Shown here piece after piece: positions 43,385 through 53,800 of a stretch of DNA of 64,000 nucleotides. The notes below the pieces were generated by a model. The model searched no databases, was not told where the DNA came from, and worked only from the letters and a program-made list of their open reading frames with translations. The stretch comes from RGIG4576 sp964613095 (GTDB lineage: Bacteria; Bacteroidota; Bacteroidia; Bacteroidales; Muribaculaceae). Position numbers and translations under genes: made by a program. Each line of letters opens with the position of its first letter. The stretch's first letter is position 1. The stretch spans positions 1 to 64,000 of the forward strand of contig CAZTFX010000002.1 of the NCBI GenBank assembly GCA_964613095.1, written 5' to 3'.

Positions 43385-45757
43385 ATGATTATGGCTAAAA
43401 GGATTATATATTTATTGATATTATCGTTTTTTGTGAGTTTTAATGCTTTAGCTTCGGTAGGAGAATGGCATATCCATGGTGTTTTTGGAAATTCAGCAAA
43501 AAAAGTTATAGATACAGGTGATAAAGTCTATTATCTGGTTGATGGTTGGTTATATTATTATGATAAAGAGAATCAGGAAACCGTAAGTATATCGGAATCG
43601 GGTGATATGAATGATGTTATCATTAATGATATTTATTATGATTATGATAAAAAAAGGGTTTATGTTGCTTATACTAATAGTAATATCGATATTATATATG
43701 AGAATGGAGATATTATAAATATTCCTGATATATATAATGCAAGTGTTTCTTCTACTAAAACAATCAATCATATTGCTTTTTCCAATCATGGTGTGTTTGT
43801 TGCCACCGATTTTGGTTATGTTCGCTTGAATGATGAAAAAAATGAGGTAAAAGAATCCAGAATATATAATACAAAGATTATCTCTTTGTGTGTCGTAGGG
43901 GATAAGTTGATATTTTCCGATAACAATCAATTATATATTGAAGAAATAGGAAAGTATTATAATAGTATAGATGAAGTGCCTGTATGTTCTTTTAAACAAG
44001 ATGGCAGATTGTTGTCAATAGATGATACTTATTTCTTTTTTGAACGAGGTTGGCTGTACAAATTTAAAGTAAATGGAAATGATATAGCTTATGTCGGTAT
44101 AATATCACAAACCGGAGTAAATAGTTTACAACCAACGCCTACAGGTTTTCAGTATAGTGATAATACAGGTATTTTATACAGATTGAATGAAAATGGTGAA
44201 AAAACATCTTCTATTCAAATGCCGGAATCTATGAAAAAATCGTGTTTAAGTTCTTATGAAACCGATGGTTCTTTATGGGAATTGAATGAAAAAGGAATAC
44301 GACATGTAGAATTATCGGAAACCGGAGCAGAAACCGTTTTAATGGATTTTGCTCGTCCTAATGCTTCAACTGTAGCATTACCGTATTATCTTGAATATAA
44401 TACGGGACAAGATAAACTATTTGTAATGAATACTGCTTCAACCAGATATATTTCTGATTATCTTTCACGTGCTGTGTTAAGTTCTTATGATGGTATAACT
44501 TGGAAAAATGAAATGCCCGACAATGCACCTACTTATAACCAACAAGGTAATAATAATAATCACATAAATGCTCCGTATAGTTTGATATTTGATCCTGAAG
44601 ATTCTAATACCTGTTATATAGGAACATGGTTTGAAGGTGTATATAAAATTACAGATGGGAAAGTTGTTGCAAAATATGACTGGACCAATAGTGCCATTGA
44701 TAAAGTTGAAATAAGTTCTGCTTTTCATATATGTACAACTCCGTGTATAAGATTTGATAAAAACAACAATCTTTGGGTGACTCAATCTCAAAATGAGAAT
44801 AATTATATCACCGTTTTGCCCAGATCAAAACAATCAAAAGAAAATTTATCTCGAGAAGACTGGATTTCACCGAAAATACTGGGGTTAACAGAAAGTTTCA
44901 GAGGTCATTTTCTTATTACGTCACGTGATATAAAAATACATAATAACGGAGCTTATGCAGGACCACTTGTAATTTTTTATGACGACGGTAATCCGGCTTC
45001 AAGTAATATTTTGTCAAAAACATTTTCTTCATTGACCGATCAAGATGGTAAAGAATTTACTTGGAATTACATTAATTGTTTTGCAGAGGATAAAAACGGA
45101 AATGTTTGGATGGGAACTAATGGGGGAGTTGTATCCTTCTCTCCACAAAAGGCACTTACGAGCAATGATTTTACAATAAATCACATAAAAGTACCGCGTA
45201 ACGATGGAACAAATCTTGCCGATTATTTATTGGATAATACAGATGTTACCTGTATTGAAGTAGATGGCTCCAATCGTAAATGGATAGGAACATCTAAATC
45301 GGGTGTGCTTTTGGTAAGTGAAGATGGGAGTGAAATACTTGAGCAATTCACTATTGATAATAGTCCGTTATTAAGTAATTGTGTGTATGCTATACGTTGT
45401 AATCCTTCAAATAACAAAGTTTATATAGGCACTGACAAGGGATTACTTGAATATTCAAGTGATAATGAACCTCCTGCCGAAAGTTATAGCGAAATATATG
45501 CATTTCCAAATCCTGTAAGACCGGAATATACAGGTGATATTACAATAAGAGGACTCATGGAAAACTCTTTGGTGAAAATAGCCGATTCCGAAGGAAATGT
45601 TATAAAATCAATACGTTCAACAGGAGGAATGACCACATGGGATGGTTGTAATTCACAAGGGGAACGAGTAAAGAGTGGTGTTTATTTCGTTTTTGCTTCT
45701 CAGAATGAAAATGAATCATCTTCGGGTGCTGTCACAAAGATATTGATTATACGTTAA
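43385..45757 (+). CDS. porZ: PorZ-like type IX secretion protein (second of tandem pair)
   Basis: The 790-residue protein starts with a signal peptide ending FNALA; an ATG two codons on (43391) is equally possible. It has the PorZ layout: GEWHIHGVFGNSAKKVIDTGDKVYY at the N terminus (GEWHIHGVF ... KVYYLVDG), propeller blades such as VYVAYTNSNIDIIYENGD, GTWFEGVYKITDG, WIGTSKSGVLLVSEDG and IGTDKGLLEYS, then the diagnostic tail FPNPVRPEYTGDITIRGL and VKSGVYFVFAS ending TKILIIR. In Porphyromonas gingivalis PorZ is an outer-surface component of the T9SS. It lies 36 bases after its paralogue and shares a run of aligned motifs, so the pair arose by duplication. Confidence 0.82.
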   Translation: MIMAKRIIYLLILSFFVSFNALASVGEWHIHGVFGNSAKKVIDTGDKVYYLVDGWLYYYDKENQETVSISESGDMNDVIINDIYYDYDKKRVYVAYTNSNIDIIYENGDIINIPDIYNASVSSTKTINHIAFSNHGVFVATDFGYVRLNDEKNEVKESRIYNTKIISLCVVGDKLIFSDNNQLYIEEIGKYYNSIDEVPVCSFKQDGRLLSIDDTYFFFERGWLYKFKVNGNDIAYVGIISQTGVNSLQPTPTGFQYSDNTGILYRLNENGEKTSSIQMPESMKKSCLSSYETDGSLWELNEKGIRHVELSETGAETVLMDFARPNASTVALPYYLEYNTGQDKLFVMNTASTRYISDYLSRAVLSSYDGITWKNEMPDNAPTYNQQGNNNNHINAPYSLIFDPEDSNTCYIGTWFEGVYKITDGKVVAKYDWTNSAIDKVEISSAFHICTTPCIRFDKNNNLWVTQSQNENNYITVLPRSKQSKENLSREDWISPKILGLTESFRGHFLITSRDIKIHNNGAYAGPLVIFYDDGNPASSNILSKTFSSLTDQDGKEFTWNYINCFAEDKNGNVWMGTNGGVVSFSPQKALTSNDFTINHIKVPRNDGTNLADYLLDNTDVTCIEVDGSNRKWIGTSKSGVLLVSEDGSEILEQFTIDNSPLLSNCVYAIRCNPSNNKVYIGTDKGLLEYSSDNEPPAESYSEIYAFPNPVRPEYTGDITIRGLMENSLVKIADSEGNVIKSIRSTGGMTTWDGCNSQGERVKSGVYFVFASQNENESSSGAVTKILIIR

Positions 45758-45825
45758 AGTTGAAGAAACTATTGGTTATTATTTAAAATCTGTTTCATCT
45801 TGGCTTGTATGTGTAAAATTCAACT

Positions 45826-45833
45826 TATCTTTG
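45826..45833 (+). promoter_or_regulatory. -7 box for lepB
   Basis: TATCTTTG lies about 97 bases before the lepB ATG, giving a leader of roughly 90 bases. Confidence 0.45.
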
Positions 45834-45929
45834 TAAAATAAACAACTTACAGCACATTCCGGATAGTTAATGTTAAACTTCGGTTAAAGTGAGTGCGTTA
45901 TATAAATTATATGGCAGATAAACTTTTTT

Positions 45930-47420
45930 ATGGAAAATAAAGATAAGCAAAATACGGTAAAAGAAAACAAAGTTGAAAATGTAAAGCAAACCGGTGGATT
46001 GAAAGAACGTCTTGCCCGAGTGAAAAAGACTCGTTGGATTCGTTTCGGTGTGGTTTCATTGATATTTTTCCTTTGGGTTATATGGTTAGGTTCATGGTGG
46101 GTTTTATTATTCTTACCTATTCTTGCCGATATTTATTTGACTCAGTTTATACCATGGACATGGTGGAAACATACAAAAAACAAGGCAATAAAAAGCGTTA
46201 TGAGTTGGGTTGACGCTATTGTATATGCACTTATTTTGGTATATTTCATATTTTTGTATGTTGGTCAAAATTATCAAATTCCATCTTCTTCTTTGGAAAA
46301 ATCTCTCCTTGTAGGTGATTATTTATGGGTGAATAAGATGATATATGGACCGCGTGTACCCAATACACCGCTTCATTTTCCATTAGCTCAAAATACATTA
46401 CCATTTATAGGTTGTAAGTCATATATTGAAAATCCGCAATGGGATTACCATCGTTTGAAAGGACTTCGCAATGTAGAACGTAATGATATTGTGGTATTTA
46501 ATTTTCCAGCCGGAGATACAGTGGCATTAAAGGTTCAGAATCCGGATTATTATACTTTATGTGCAACTGTACCGGGAGGTCGTGAAACATTGTTGCGAAA
46601 TAAGGCTGAATTCGGAGATATTATTTATCGACCGGTTGATCGTCGTGAAAATTATGTTAAACGTTGTATAGGTCTTCCGGGAGAAACACTTAAGATTGTA
46701 AATGATATTGTATATATTGATGGAAAACCGCTTGAAGAACCGGAAAATGTACAATATAATCATTTTATACAAACAGATGGACGACTTATTCCGGACAATG
46801 TGTGGGATGAATTAGGTATAAGTGTTGATGATAGATCTATGGTGGCAATAGATGATCCTGAATCGGTTATGAATGCTGCCAATTTAGGATTAAAAATTAA
46901 TTTTGATGGCTCCGTTAATCCTATCTATCAAAGTCCACTAACTAAAGAAATGAAGTCAAAACTTGAGAAGATGAATTGGATTACGGCTGTGGTTAAGGTT
47001 CCTGATGTGGAATTTATTAATGTTTATCCTATTAGTCATGATTATGGCTGGAGTCGTGCCAATTATGGAGAGGTTTGGATTCCTGCAAAGGGTAAGTCCA
47101 TCAAGTTGACTGTAGATAATCTTCCTATTTATGAACGAGCAATAAAGAATTATGAAGGAAATGATTTGCAAGTGAAAGATGGTAAGATATTTATTAATGG
47201 TAAGCAGACCGATGAATATATGTTTAAAATGGATTATTACTGGATGATGGGTGATAATCGAGATAATTCTGCCGATTCACGTTATTGGGGTTTTGTACCG
47301 GAAGATCACATTGTGGGTGCTCCTGTATTTATATTGATTTCTTTTGATAAAGATAAATCACTGTTTAACGGTGGAATTCGTTGGAATAGAATTTTTGCTA
47401 ATGCCAATTCAGGCAAATAG
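45930..47420 (+). CDS. lepB: Signal peptidase I
   Basis: LepB cleaves signal peptides of exported proteins at the outer face of the inner membrane. The 496-residue protein has membrane segments at about 38-72 and 95-112 before the S26 domain. The catalytic serine lies in IPSSSLEKSLLVGD (Ser121 by comparison with IPSGSM of E. coli), the general-base lysine in NYVKRCIGLPG (Lys244), and the final box is MMGDNRDNSADSRYWGFVP. A large insert of about 110 residues between the last two boxes is usual for the long Bacteroidales LepB. The wbqC-like gene follows after 18 bases. Confidence 0.93.
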   Translation: MENKDKQNTVKENKVENVKQTGGLKERLARVKKTRWIRFGVVSLIFFLWVIWLGSWWVLLFLPILADIYLTQFIPWTWWKHTKNKAIKSVMSWVDAIVYALILVYFIFLYVGQNYQIPSSSLEKSLLVGDYLWVNKMIYGPRVPNTPLHFPLAQNTLPFIGCKSYIENPQWDYHRLKGLRNVERNDIVVFNFPAGDTVALKVQNPDYYTLCATVPGGRETLLRNKAEFGDIIYRPVDRRENYVKRCIGLPGETLKIVNDIVYIDGKPLEEPENVQYNHFIQTDGRLIPDNVWDELGISVDDRSMVAIDDPESVMNAANLGLKINFDGSVNPIYQSPLTKEMKSKLEKMNWITAVVKVPDVEFINVYPISHDYGWSRANYGEVWIPAKGKSIKLTVDNLPIYERAIKNYEGNDLQVKDGKIFINGKQTDEYMFKMDYYWMMGDNRDNSADSRYWGFVPEDHIVGAPVFILISFDKDKSLFNGGIRWNRIFANANSGK

Positions 47421-47438
47421 ATAAAATAATGTGTTATC

Positions 47439-48083
47439 ATGTGTTACGAAAAGGGTGTATTCTCTTTGGCTTATGCTGGCAGTGTAAGGTATTATGCTGC
47501 TATGCTTGTATGTAAAAAAGCAATTATTTCTGTAGGGGAGAAGCGAAATAAAATATCATGGTGTTCCAGTCATTGCAACATAATAGGGGCGAATGGGACA
47601 CAAACACTTACTTTACCGCTTATAAAGCCGATAGGAGGCGTACAGGAGCTTTTTCGTGATGTGGTAATATCGGAACATGGTGATTGGCGTCGAGTGCATT
47701 GGGGGGCTTTATTTTCCGCTTATGGCAAATCTCCTTTTTTTGAATATATTGCAGATGATTTACAATCTATATATGAAAATCATGATATCAACAATCTTGT
47801 GGATTTTAATAAAGCCATACAAAATTTAATTATAGAATTTCTGGATTTGCCGATTTATGTGATATTTTCACAAGAACAACCTTTTATTGATGAAAACATA
47901 AAAGATTTTCGTGGAAAAATAGGGGAGAATAAACAAGATAATCTATTTTTTATACAGAATCAAACTTATTGGCAAGTTTGGCAGGAACGACATGGGTTCA
48001 AGCCTAATATGAGTATATTTGATCTTCTCATGAATCAAGGTCGAGAATCAATTTTCACATTACGAAAAATGATAAACAAATAG
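47439..48083 (+). CDS. WbqC-like family protein
   Basis: The 214-residue protein matches the WbqC family (PF08889): FSLAYAGSVRYYAAMLVCKKAI at the N terminus, RNKISWCSSHCNIIGANG, TLTLPLIKP and WRRVHWGALFSAYGKSPFFEY. The family often lies next to lepB in Bacteroidales and is also found in glycan loci; its reaction is uncertain. The first residues are tight against lepB, which suggests co-transcription. Confidence 0.82.
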   Translation: MCYEKGVFSLAYAGSVRYYAAMLVCKKAIISVGEKRNKISWCSSHCNIIGANGTQTLTLPLIKPIGGVQELFRDVVISEHGDWRRVHWGALFSAYGKSPFFEYIADDLQSIYENHDINNLVDFNKAIQNLIIEFLDLPIYVIFSQEQPFIDENIKDFRGKIGENKQDNLFFIQNQTYWQVWQERHGFKPNMSIFDLLMNQGRESIFTLRKMINK

Positions 48084-48143
48084 AAAGATTTTTCTTCGTA
48101 TGAATTTTAGCGTTGTTTTCGTTATGTTTTACGAAAAGATAGC

Positions 48144-48151
48144 TAAATTTG
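48144..48151 (+). promoter_or_regulatory. -7 box for the DUF4369 lipoprotein gene
   Basis: TAAATTTG lies 21 bases before the ATG at 48173. Confidence 0.5.
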
Positions 48152-48172
48152 TAATTTAAAAGGGTTGATTTT

Positions 48173-49228
48173 ATGCAAAATAGAATATTAATATTATTTG
48201 GATTTCTATTATTTCTAGTTACTTTTTTAAGTTGTAGCAATGATAGGTTTAAAATTGAAGGGGCTTTATCTGATGCAGGAAAGCAGACTCTGAGAGGTGT
48301 TTATGTTAATGAAGCCGGAGTTCAGACTCAATATGCAACAGTTGAGGGCAATCGTTTTACCTTTGAGGGTGTGTCTTCCATGCTTACAATTTTTTATATT
48401 TATACAGCTCAAAATAAGTTACTTACCAAAGTTGTTATGAAAAATGGTGATGGGCTGAAAATGCGAGGAACCATAAAGCATAACTATCTTATTGAGATGA
48501 AGGGTAGTGATGAGAATGAAGATTGGAATAATTTCCGTCGAGAAAATCATCTGTTATATCAGGAAGAAAAAACAAAAGAGCTTGATAAGAAAATAGAAGA
48601 ATATATTAAGATCAATGGTGATAAAATGGCAAGTCTTTTATTGTTATTGAGTGATTATAGTAGTTTGGACAGCTCTAAACATGTACATGATTTGCTAAAT
48701 AAGATTGATGAGAAGGTGCGTTCTGCAAGTATTTTGAAAGCATACACTGAAATGAATGCTTCCTTAACACTTACAAAAGAAGATCGCAAAAAATACCATT
48801 CGTTTATGTTATATAACGAGAATGATTCATTGGAGTCATTTATTCCATTGCGTAGCAATATGACAGTATTATGTTTTTGGGTAAATGATGATGAATCAAG
48901 AACATCGATAATAAAAGAATTGGATACTTTATATACTGATTATAAAAAGAAAAACAAATTACAGATTGCTGATATTATGCTTGATAGTGATACTACACGA
49001 TGGAAACGTACTTTACGACGTGAGAAAACCGATTGGAAACACTATTGGGCTGTTGGCGGTATTATGAATAAGTCTATTAAAGAGTTGATGATAAAGAATA
49101 CACCGGAATTTATTATACTTGATTCAATAGGACAGCAATTGTATCGTGGTGATTCTATCTCAGTTGTTTCTCGTATGGTGCGAGAACATTTTAAGGATAT
49201 AGATCCAAAAGATAAAAAGAAAAAATAA
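48173..49228 (+). CDS. DUF4369/thioredoxin-fold lipoprotein lacking CXXC
   Basis: The 351-residue protein starts with a lipoprotein signal (FLVTFLSCSND, lipid-modified Cys21). Residues about 25-110 match DUF4369 (FKIEGALSDAGKQTLRGVYV), which often precedes TlpA-type thioredoxin domains in this phylum. Residues about 225-340 look like that thioredoxin fold (NMTVLCFWVNDDESRTSIIKEL, then TPEFIILDSIGQQLYRG), but the WCxxC active site is replaced by WVNDDE. It is therefore unlikely to be a disulfide reductase and more likely binds something. It starts the unit that continues into yifB 10 bases later. Confidence 0.7.
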   Translation: MQNRILILFGFLLFLVTFLSCSNDRFKIEGALSDAGKQTLRGVYVNEAGVQTQYATVEGNRFTFEGVSSMLTIFYIYTAQNKLLTKVVMKNGDGLKMRGTIKHNYLIEMKGSDENEDWNNFRRENHLLYQEEKTKELDKKIEEYIKINGDKMASLLLLLSDYSSLDSSKHVHDLLNKIDEKVRSASILKAYTEMNASLTLTKEDRKKYHSFMLYNENDSLESFIPLRSNMTVLCFWVNDDESRTSIIKELDTLYTDYKKKNKLQIADIMLDSDTTRWKRTLRREKTDWKHYWAVGGIMNKSIKELMIKNTPEFIILDSIGQQLYRGDSISVVSRMVREHFKDIDPKDKKKK

Positions 49229-49238
49229 AAACGGCATT

Positions 49239-50774
49239 ATGTTGACAAAGACTTATGGCGCAGCAGTTAGTGGTGTAGAAGCTTTAATTGTGACTATGGA
49301 AGTTGCAATAGAAGGCGGATACGGCTTTTGCATTGTGGGATTGCCCGATACTGCTGTAAAAGAAAGTTATGAACGTGTTCGTTCTGCCATAAAAGTTTAT
49401 GGAGTGGAATTCCCTCGTAAGGATGTAGTGGTGAATATGTCGCCTGCCGATGTTAAGAAAGAGGGTGCGGCTTATGACTTGCCTATTGCTATTGCGGTGC
49501 TTGCAGCTGATGGAAAATTACCAGTTGATAGTCTTTCTCAATATATGATAATGGGAGAATTGTCGCTTGATGGCTCTATATTACCTATACGCGGGATTCT
49601 TCCAATGGCAATAAAGGCGCGAGCCGAAGGTTTTAAAGGATTTATTGTTCCTCGAGCAAATGCCAAAGAAGCTGCAGTTGTGAATAACCTTGAAGTTCAT
49701 GGAGTTGATAATATATTTGAAGTAGTAAATTTTTTCAATGGAACAGGTACCATAGAACCTACTGTTGTAAATACCAGAGAAGAATTTTTCAGTAGTGTCA
49801 ACGATTATGATTTTGATTTTTCGGAAGTAAAAGGGCAGGACAATGTAAAACGAGCTTTTGAGGTGGCTTGTGCCGGAGGACATAATATTATGCTTATTGG
49901 TAGTCCCGGTAGTGGGAAATCGATGATGGCAAAACGATTACCTTCAATACTTCCTCCATTAACATTGCGTGAGGCTCTTGAAACCACAACAATACATTCT
50001 ATTGCGGGAAAATTGAAACGTGGATCGACTCTCATGACACAACGTCCGTTTCGTTCTCCTCATCACACTGTTTCTCCGGTTGCTTTGGTTGGTGGAGGTA
50101 CAAATCCTATGCCCGGTGAAATAAGTTTGGCTCATAATGGGATTTTATTCCTTGATGAACTACCGGAGTTTAATCGTTCTGTCCTTGAAGTGATGAGACA
50201 ACCGCTTGAAGATCGTCTTATTACTATTTCAAGGGCAAAATATTCGGTTGAGTATCCTGCCTCTTTTATGATGGTGGCTTCAATGAATCCGTGTCCGTGT
50301 GGGTACTTTGGTCATCCATCAAAAGATTGTATATGTCAGCCCGGTACACGTCAACGATATATGAATCGTATATCGGGTCCATTACTTGACCGTATAGATA
50401 TTCAAGTAGAGGTATCTCCGGTTGAATTTGACGATATTTCTTCAACTATACCGTCCGAGAGTAGTGCAGAGATAAGAAAACGCGTGATAAAGGCTCGTGA
50501 GATACAAACGGAACGTTTTAAAGGAATAAAAGGTGTGCATTGTAATGCTCAAATGAATTCGGCATTGTTACATGAGTATGCACAACCCGATGAAAAAGGG
50601 TTAACACGCTTACGTGATGCAATGACACGCTTAAATATGAGTGCTCGAGCTTATGATCGTATTCTCAAAGTGGCTCGAACTATTGCCGATCTTGATGGTA
50701 GTGATGATGTAAAACAACATCATATAGCAGAAGCAATAAACTACCGCAATCTAGACAGGGAAGACCGTTTTTAG
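49239..50774 (+). CDS. yifB: YifB/ComM family Mg-chelatase-like AAA+ ATPase
   Basis: The 511-residue protein has an N-terminal Lon-S5-like domain (about 20-165), a central AAA+ domain with Walker A IGSPGSGKSMMAKRLP (about residue 220) and Walker B ILFLDELPEF, and a cysteine patch (NPCPCGYFGHPSKDCIC). Homologues ComM in competent bacteria extend branch migration during transformation. The length is normal. The gene follows the lipoprotein gene after 10 bases and ends before a bidirectional terminator. Confidence 0.92.
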   Translation: MLTKTYGAAVSGVEALIVTMEVAIEGGYGFCIVGLPDTAVKESYERVRSAIKVYGVEFPRKDVVVNMSPADVKKEGAAYDLPIAIAVLAADGKLPVDSLSQYMIMGELSLDGSILPIRGILPMAIKARAEGFKGFIVPRANAKEAAVVNNLEVHGVDNIFEVVNFFNGTGTIEPTVVNTREEFFSSVNDYDFDFSEVKGQDNVKRAFEVACAGGHNIMLIGSPGSGKSMMAKRLPSILPPLTLREALETTTIHSIAGKLKRGSTLMTQRPFRSPHHTVSPVALVGGGTNPMPGEISLAHNGILFLDELPEFNRSVLEVMRQPLEDRLITISRAKYSVEYPASFMMVASMNPCPCGYFGHPSKDCICQPGTRQRYMNRISGPLLDRIDIQVEVSPVEFDDISSTIPSESSAEIRKRVIKAREIQTERFKGIKGVHCNAQMNSALLHEYAQPDEKGLTRLRDAMTRLNMSARAYDRILKVARTIADLDGSDDVKQHHIAEAINYRNLDREDRF

Positions 50775-50815
50775 TTTAAAAGTAAAATATTTTAGTATTG
50801 TTTCTTGATATAACA

Positions 50816-50860
50816 AATAACGGAGATAATCAAAAAGGTTACCTCCGTTATTTCTGTTTA
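50816..50860. terminator. Bidirectional terminator between yifB and the adhesin-like gene
   Basis: AAATAACGGAG (50816-50826) pairs perfectly with CTCCGTTATTT (50844-50854); the stem can extend with a mismatch and wobble. T and A tracts flank it on either strand. Confidence 0.7.
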
Positions 50861-50871
50861 TTGGTATTGTA

Positions 50872-53800
50872 TTATTTTACAATCTTAACGGCTTTAGCTC
50901 CCTGTTTCATGATGTAAATACCGTTTTCTGGTTTTTCAATTTTAATACCTTGCATATTGTAGTATTCAATATTGGTGTTATCATTGATTTCAACGTTGTC
51001 AATTGCAGATGTTGAAGAGTAATTAACTGCATTGGATTCAGCGGTTTCAACTTCTTCGGTTACTGCAGTTACAGTATATGAACCATCTGCTGCATTTTCT
51101 ACAGTATAAGTAGTTTCTGTAAGTCCTGTTGCGATAAGTTCATTATCCCTATATACATTATAAGTACAACTGCTTGCTTCGGTAGACATTGGTTTTATTA
51201 GGTTTTGATCTGCTTTTTCAAGAATAGCCGAGATTCTCCAGTTGTAATCAAGTTTATTCTTTTTCTTCATTGAGTACCAATAGCTTCCTGAACTTGAATA
51301 ATAGTCTCCGTATCCCTCTACAGCCGGTCCTTCATCCATTACCATCAATGGTGTTCTTGTTGCTCCATTGATAATATAACCTACACCAACTTCCCAATTT
51401 GCTGGTATTTCTACCGGATTGTCAAGTCTTACGGTATTGTAACCTACTACTATAGATTTTGTGTCGATAGGTTGTTTATATACGACATTATCGCCATACA
51501 TAACTGTAGCATAAAGAGAATTTACTTCAGTGCTTGCTAGTTTAAATTTAATATGAGAAATTTTCATTCCCACTTTATCGGCAAGATCCTCAACTTTGTA
51601 TTTTGTTATGGCATAGAATCCATCTCCGGAACCTGTTAATTGCATAGCATTGTCGTTTGTTCCTATTTCGTAAGTAAGAATGGTTGCACTGCTAGGGTTA
51701 CTCCATGTTAAAACAAGATCATTATTTGAAACTGCTCCTGTAAGGTCGAATGGTGCCGGATTCTTTTGTACTATTGTATTATTGAAAGAAATAATATTTG
51801 TACGAGGAGATTCCCAACCATTTTTGTATACTGCTGAGATTTCATAGTTGAATGTACCGAAAGATTTCAATGTTTCAGCATAGTTATACTCGTTGGTTTG
51901 TGCTACAAGTACATTGTTCTTATAGATGTTGAAACTTGAAACAACCGGATTATTATCAATTGCAGATTTTGGTTGTATTGCTGTTACTTCTATATCCTTT
52001 GTTGGAAGAGAACTCAAAATATAAGATTTAGCTGATGTTTTGCTTGACGGTGTTGCTGTTGGAGGTGTTGCAAGAGCTCCAATGTAGATGTTGTAATCAT
52101 TGGCATCTGAAAGTATTGTACCAAGAGCCATCCAAGTGCTTGCACCTTCTGTAGGTGTAAAACTTACCATAGCACCACCGTCAACCAAAGAACCTTCGTC
52201 AACTACGATTGGAGTAGTATTTGCTTTCAAGTTGGCTGTATAAGCAACATAAAGGTCCTCTTCACCTGTGATACTTACAGGGTTGTCAAGTTCTACGTAG
52301 AATGTTGTAAGAGGTTCTATTGTATTGGCAGCAAGTGTTTTTTCTGCAAGTACAGTTCCTGTTGGAGTGTATATAGCGACTTTAATTTCACCTGTTTCTT
52401 CTCCTATCATACCATATATGCGAGATATTGAGTATCCTGAATATGTCTTTAAAAGATCGGCACTTAATTTAGAACCATAAGTTAAATTCATGTCTCCGGT
52501 AAAACCTGTTATATAAATAGGATCTCCTGCATTTGTAAGATTCATATCCATACTCCAAGAAGCTGATATTTCTTTGGTAGTTTCATCAAATTTAGATGTT
52601 TCTACATATGGTGCACGATATACTTCAGGCAATTCGATATATACAGTAGTATTATCGGCTGAAGATATGTTTCCATTACTACCCTTTGCTACTACTTCAT
52701 AAGTGTAATATCCGGGTGCTTCAACATTATCAATATATGAATCGGTGTTGATGTCGCTTGCAATTTTTTCACCATTACGATATAAATCATAACCTGCTAA
52801 GGTTTCAGCGAAAGAGCTTGTAATGTCGGCTGTCATCATCCAGTTACCTGAAACATTACCTTCTGCAATAGAACTCCAATATGGTTTTGAATTGGCAAAT
52901 GTACTTTTGGGTGAACTTGTTGAATACATGTTACCTTTATTGTTAACACTGCCTCCGGTATCAACACTGACAGGGTGTGTTTTCTTTGTGTGTCGTAGGA
53001 ATACTCCGTATGCAACTTTTTTACCTGCAGTGATAGAATATGGAGTAGATAGTGTTATTTTATTCCAAGAATCAAAAGCAAGAAGATTAAGCTCTAGTTG
53101 TGTAAGAGTTTGATTATAAACCATTACGTCATCTTCAAAAATGAATAGAACCGCTTCACTGATAGTACAACTGGTTTCTTCTTTGTAAAGGTGTAAGTTT
53201 ATTGCTGTTATTTGACCTCCGGTATAAGCAATTAGATCGGAAGGATCAAATTCGTTCTTAATCCAGATTTTTGGGTCGGAAGAAGATGTTCCTCCAATAC
53301 CTGTTTGTACTGTTTCGTTGCTCCAAGTAAGTTTATCAACTGCAGTAAGAGGAGCTTTCCATTGTAAAGTAGTATTTAATATGCCGGTTTCAGCTTTTGT
53401 AAATCTAGGAGTTGGGAAACTGTTTACAACGGCTGGGGTTGTATAAGACATTTGTTCCTCGCTGCCGTAAATAGCCGATACAGCATAGTTATGTGAACCT
53501 GTTGTTTGTTCTGTAAGTGTGTAAGATGTTTCGGTTACTGGCTCTGAATTTACTTTTGTTCCATCACAATAAACGTTGAATCCGTCCGGAGCAGTTGTGT
53601 GATTATTTACAAGTGTGGCTGTAATTAGGAAGTTACCATTACCGGTATTAGTCCATGTTTTACCGTCATTGGAAATACAATCACCTTTACCATATACTGT
53701 AGGTCCGGCATCTTTATTGGCAACAAAATCCATATTATGACCGGATACGTATTTAACGGCAAAACGTAGATTTACACCTTCTTTTATTACATAAGGTTCA

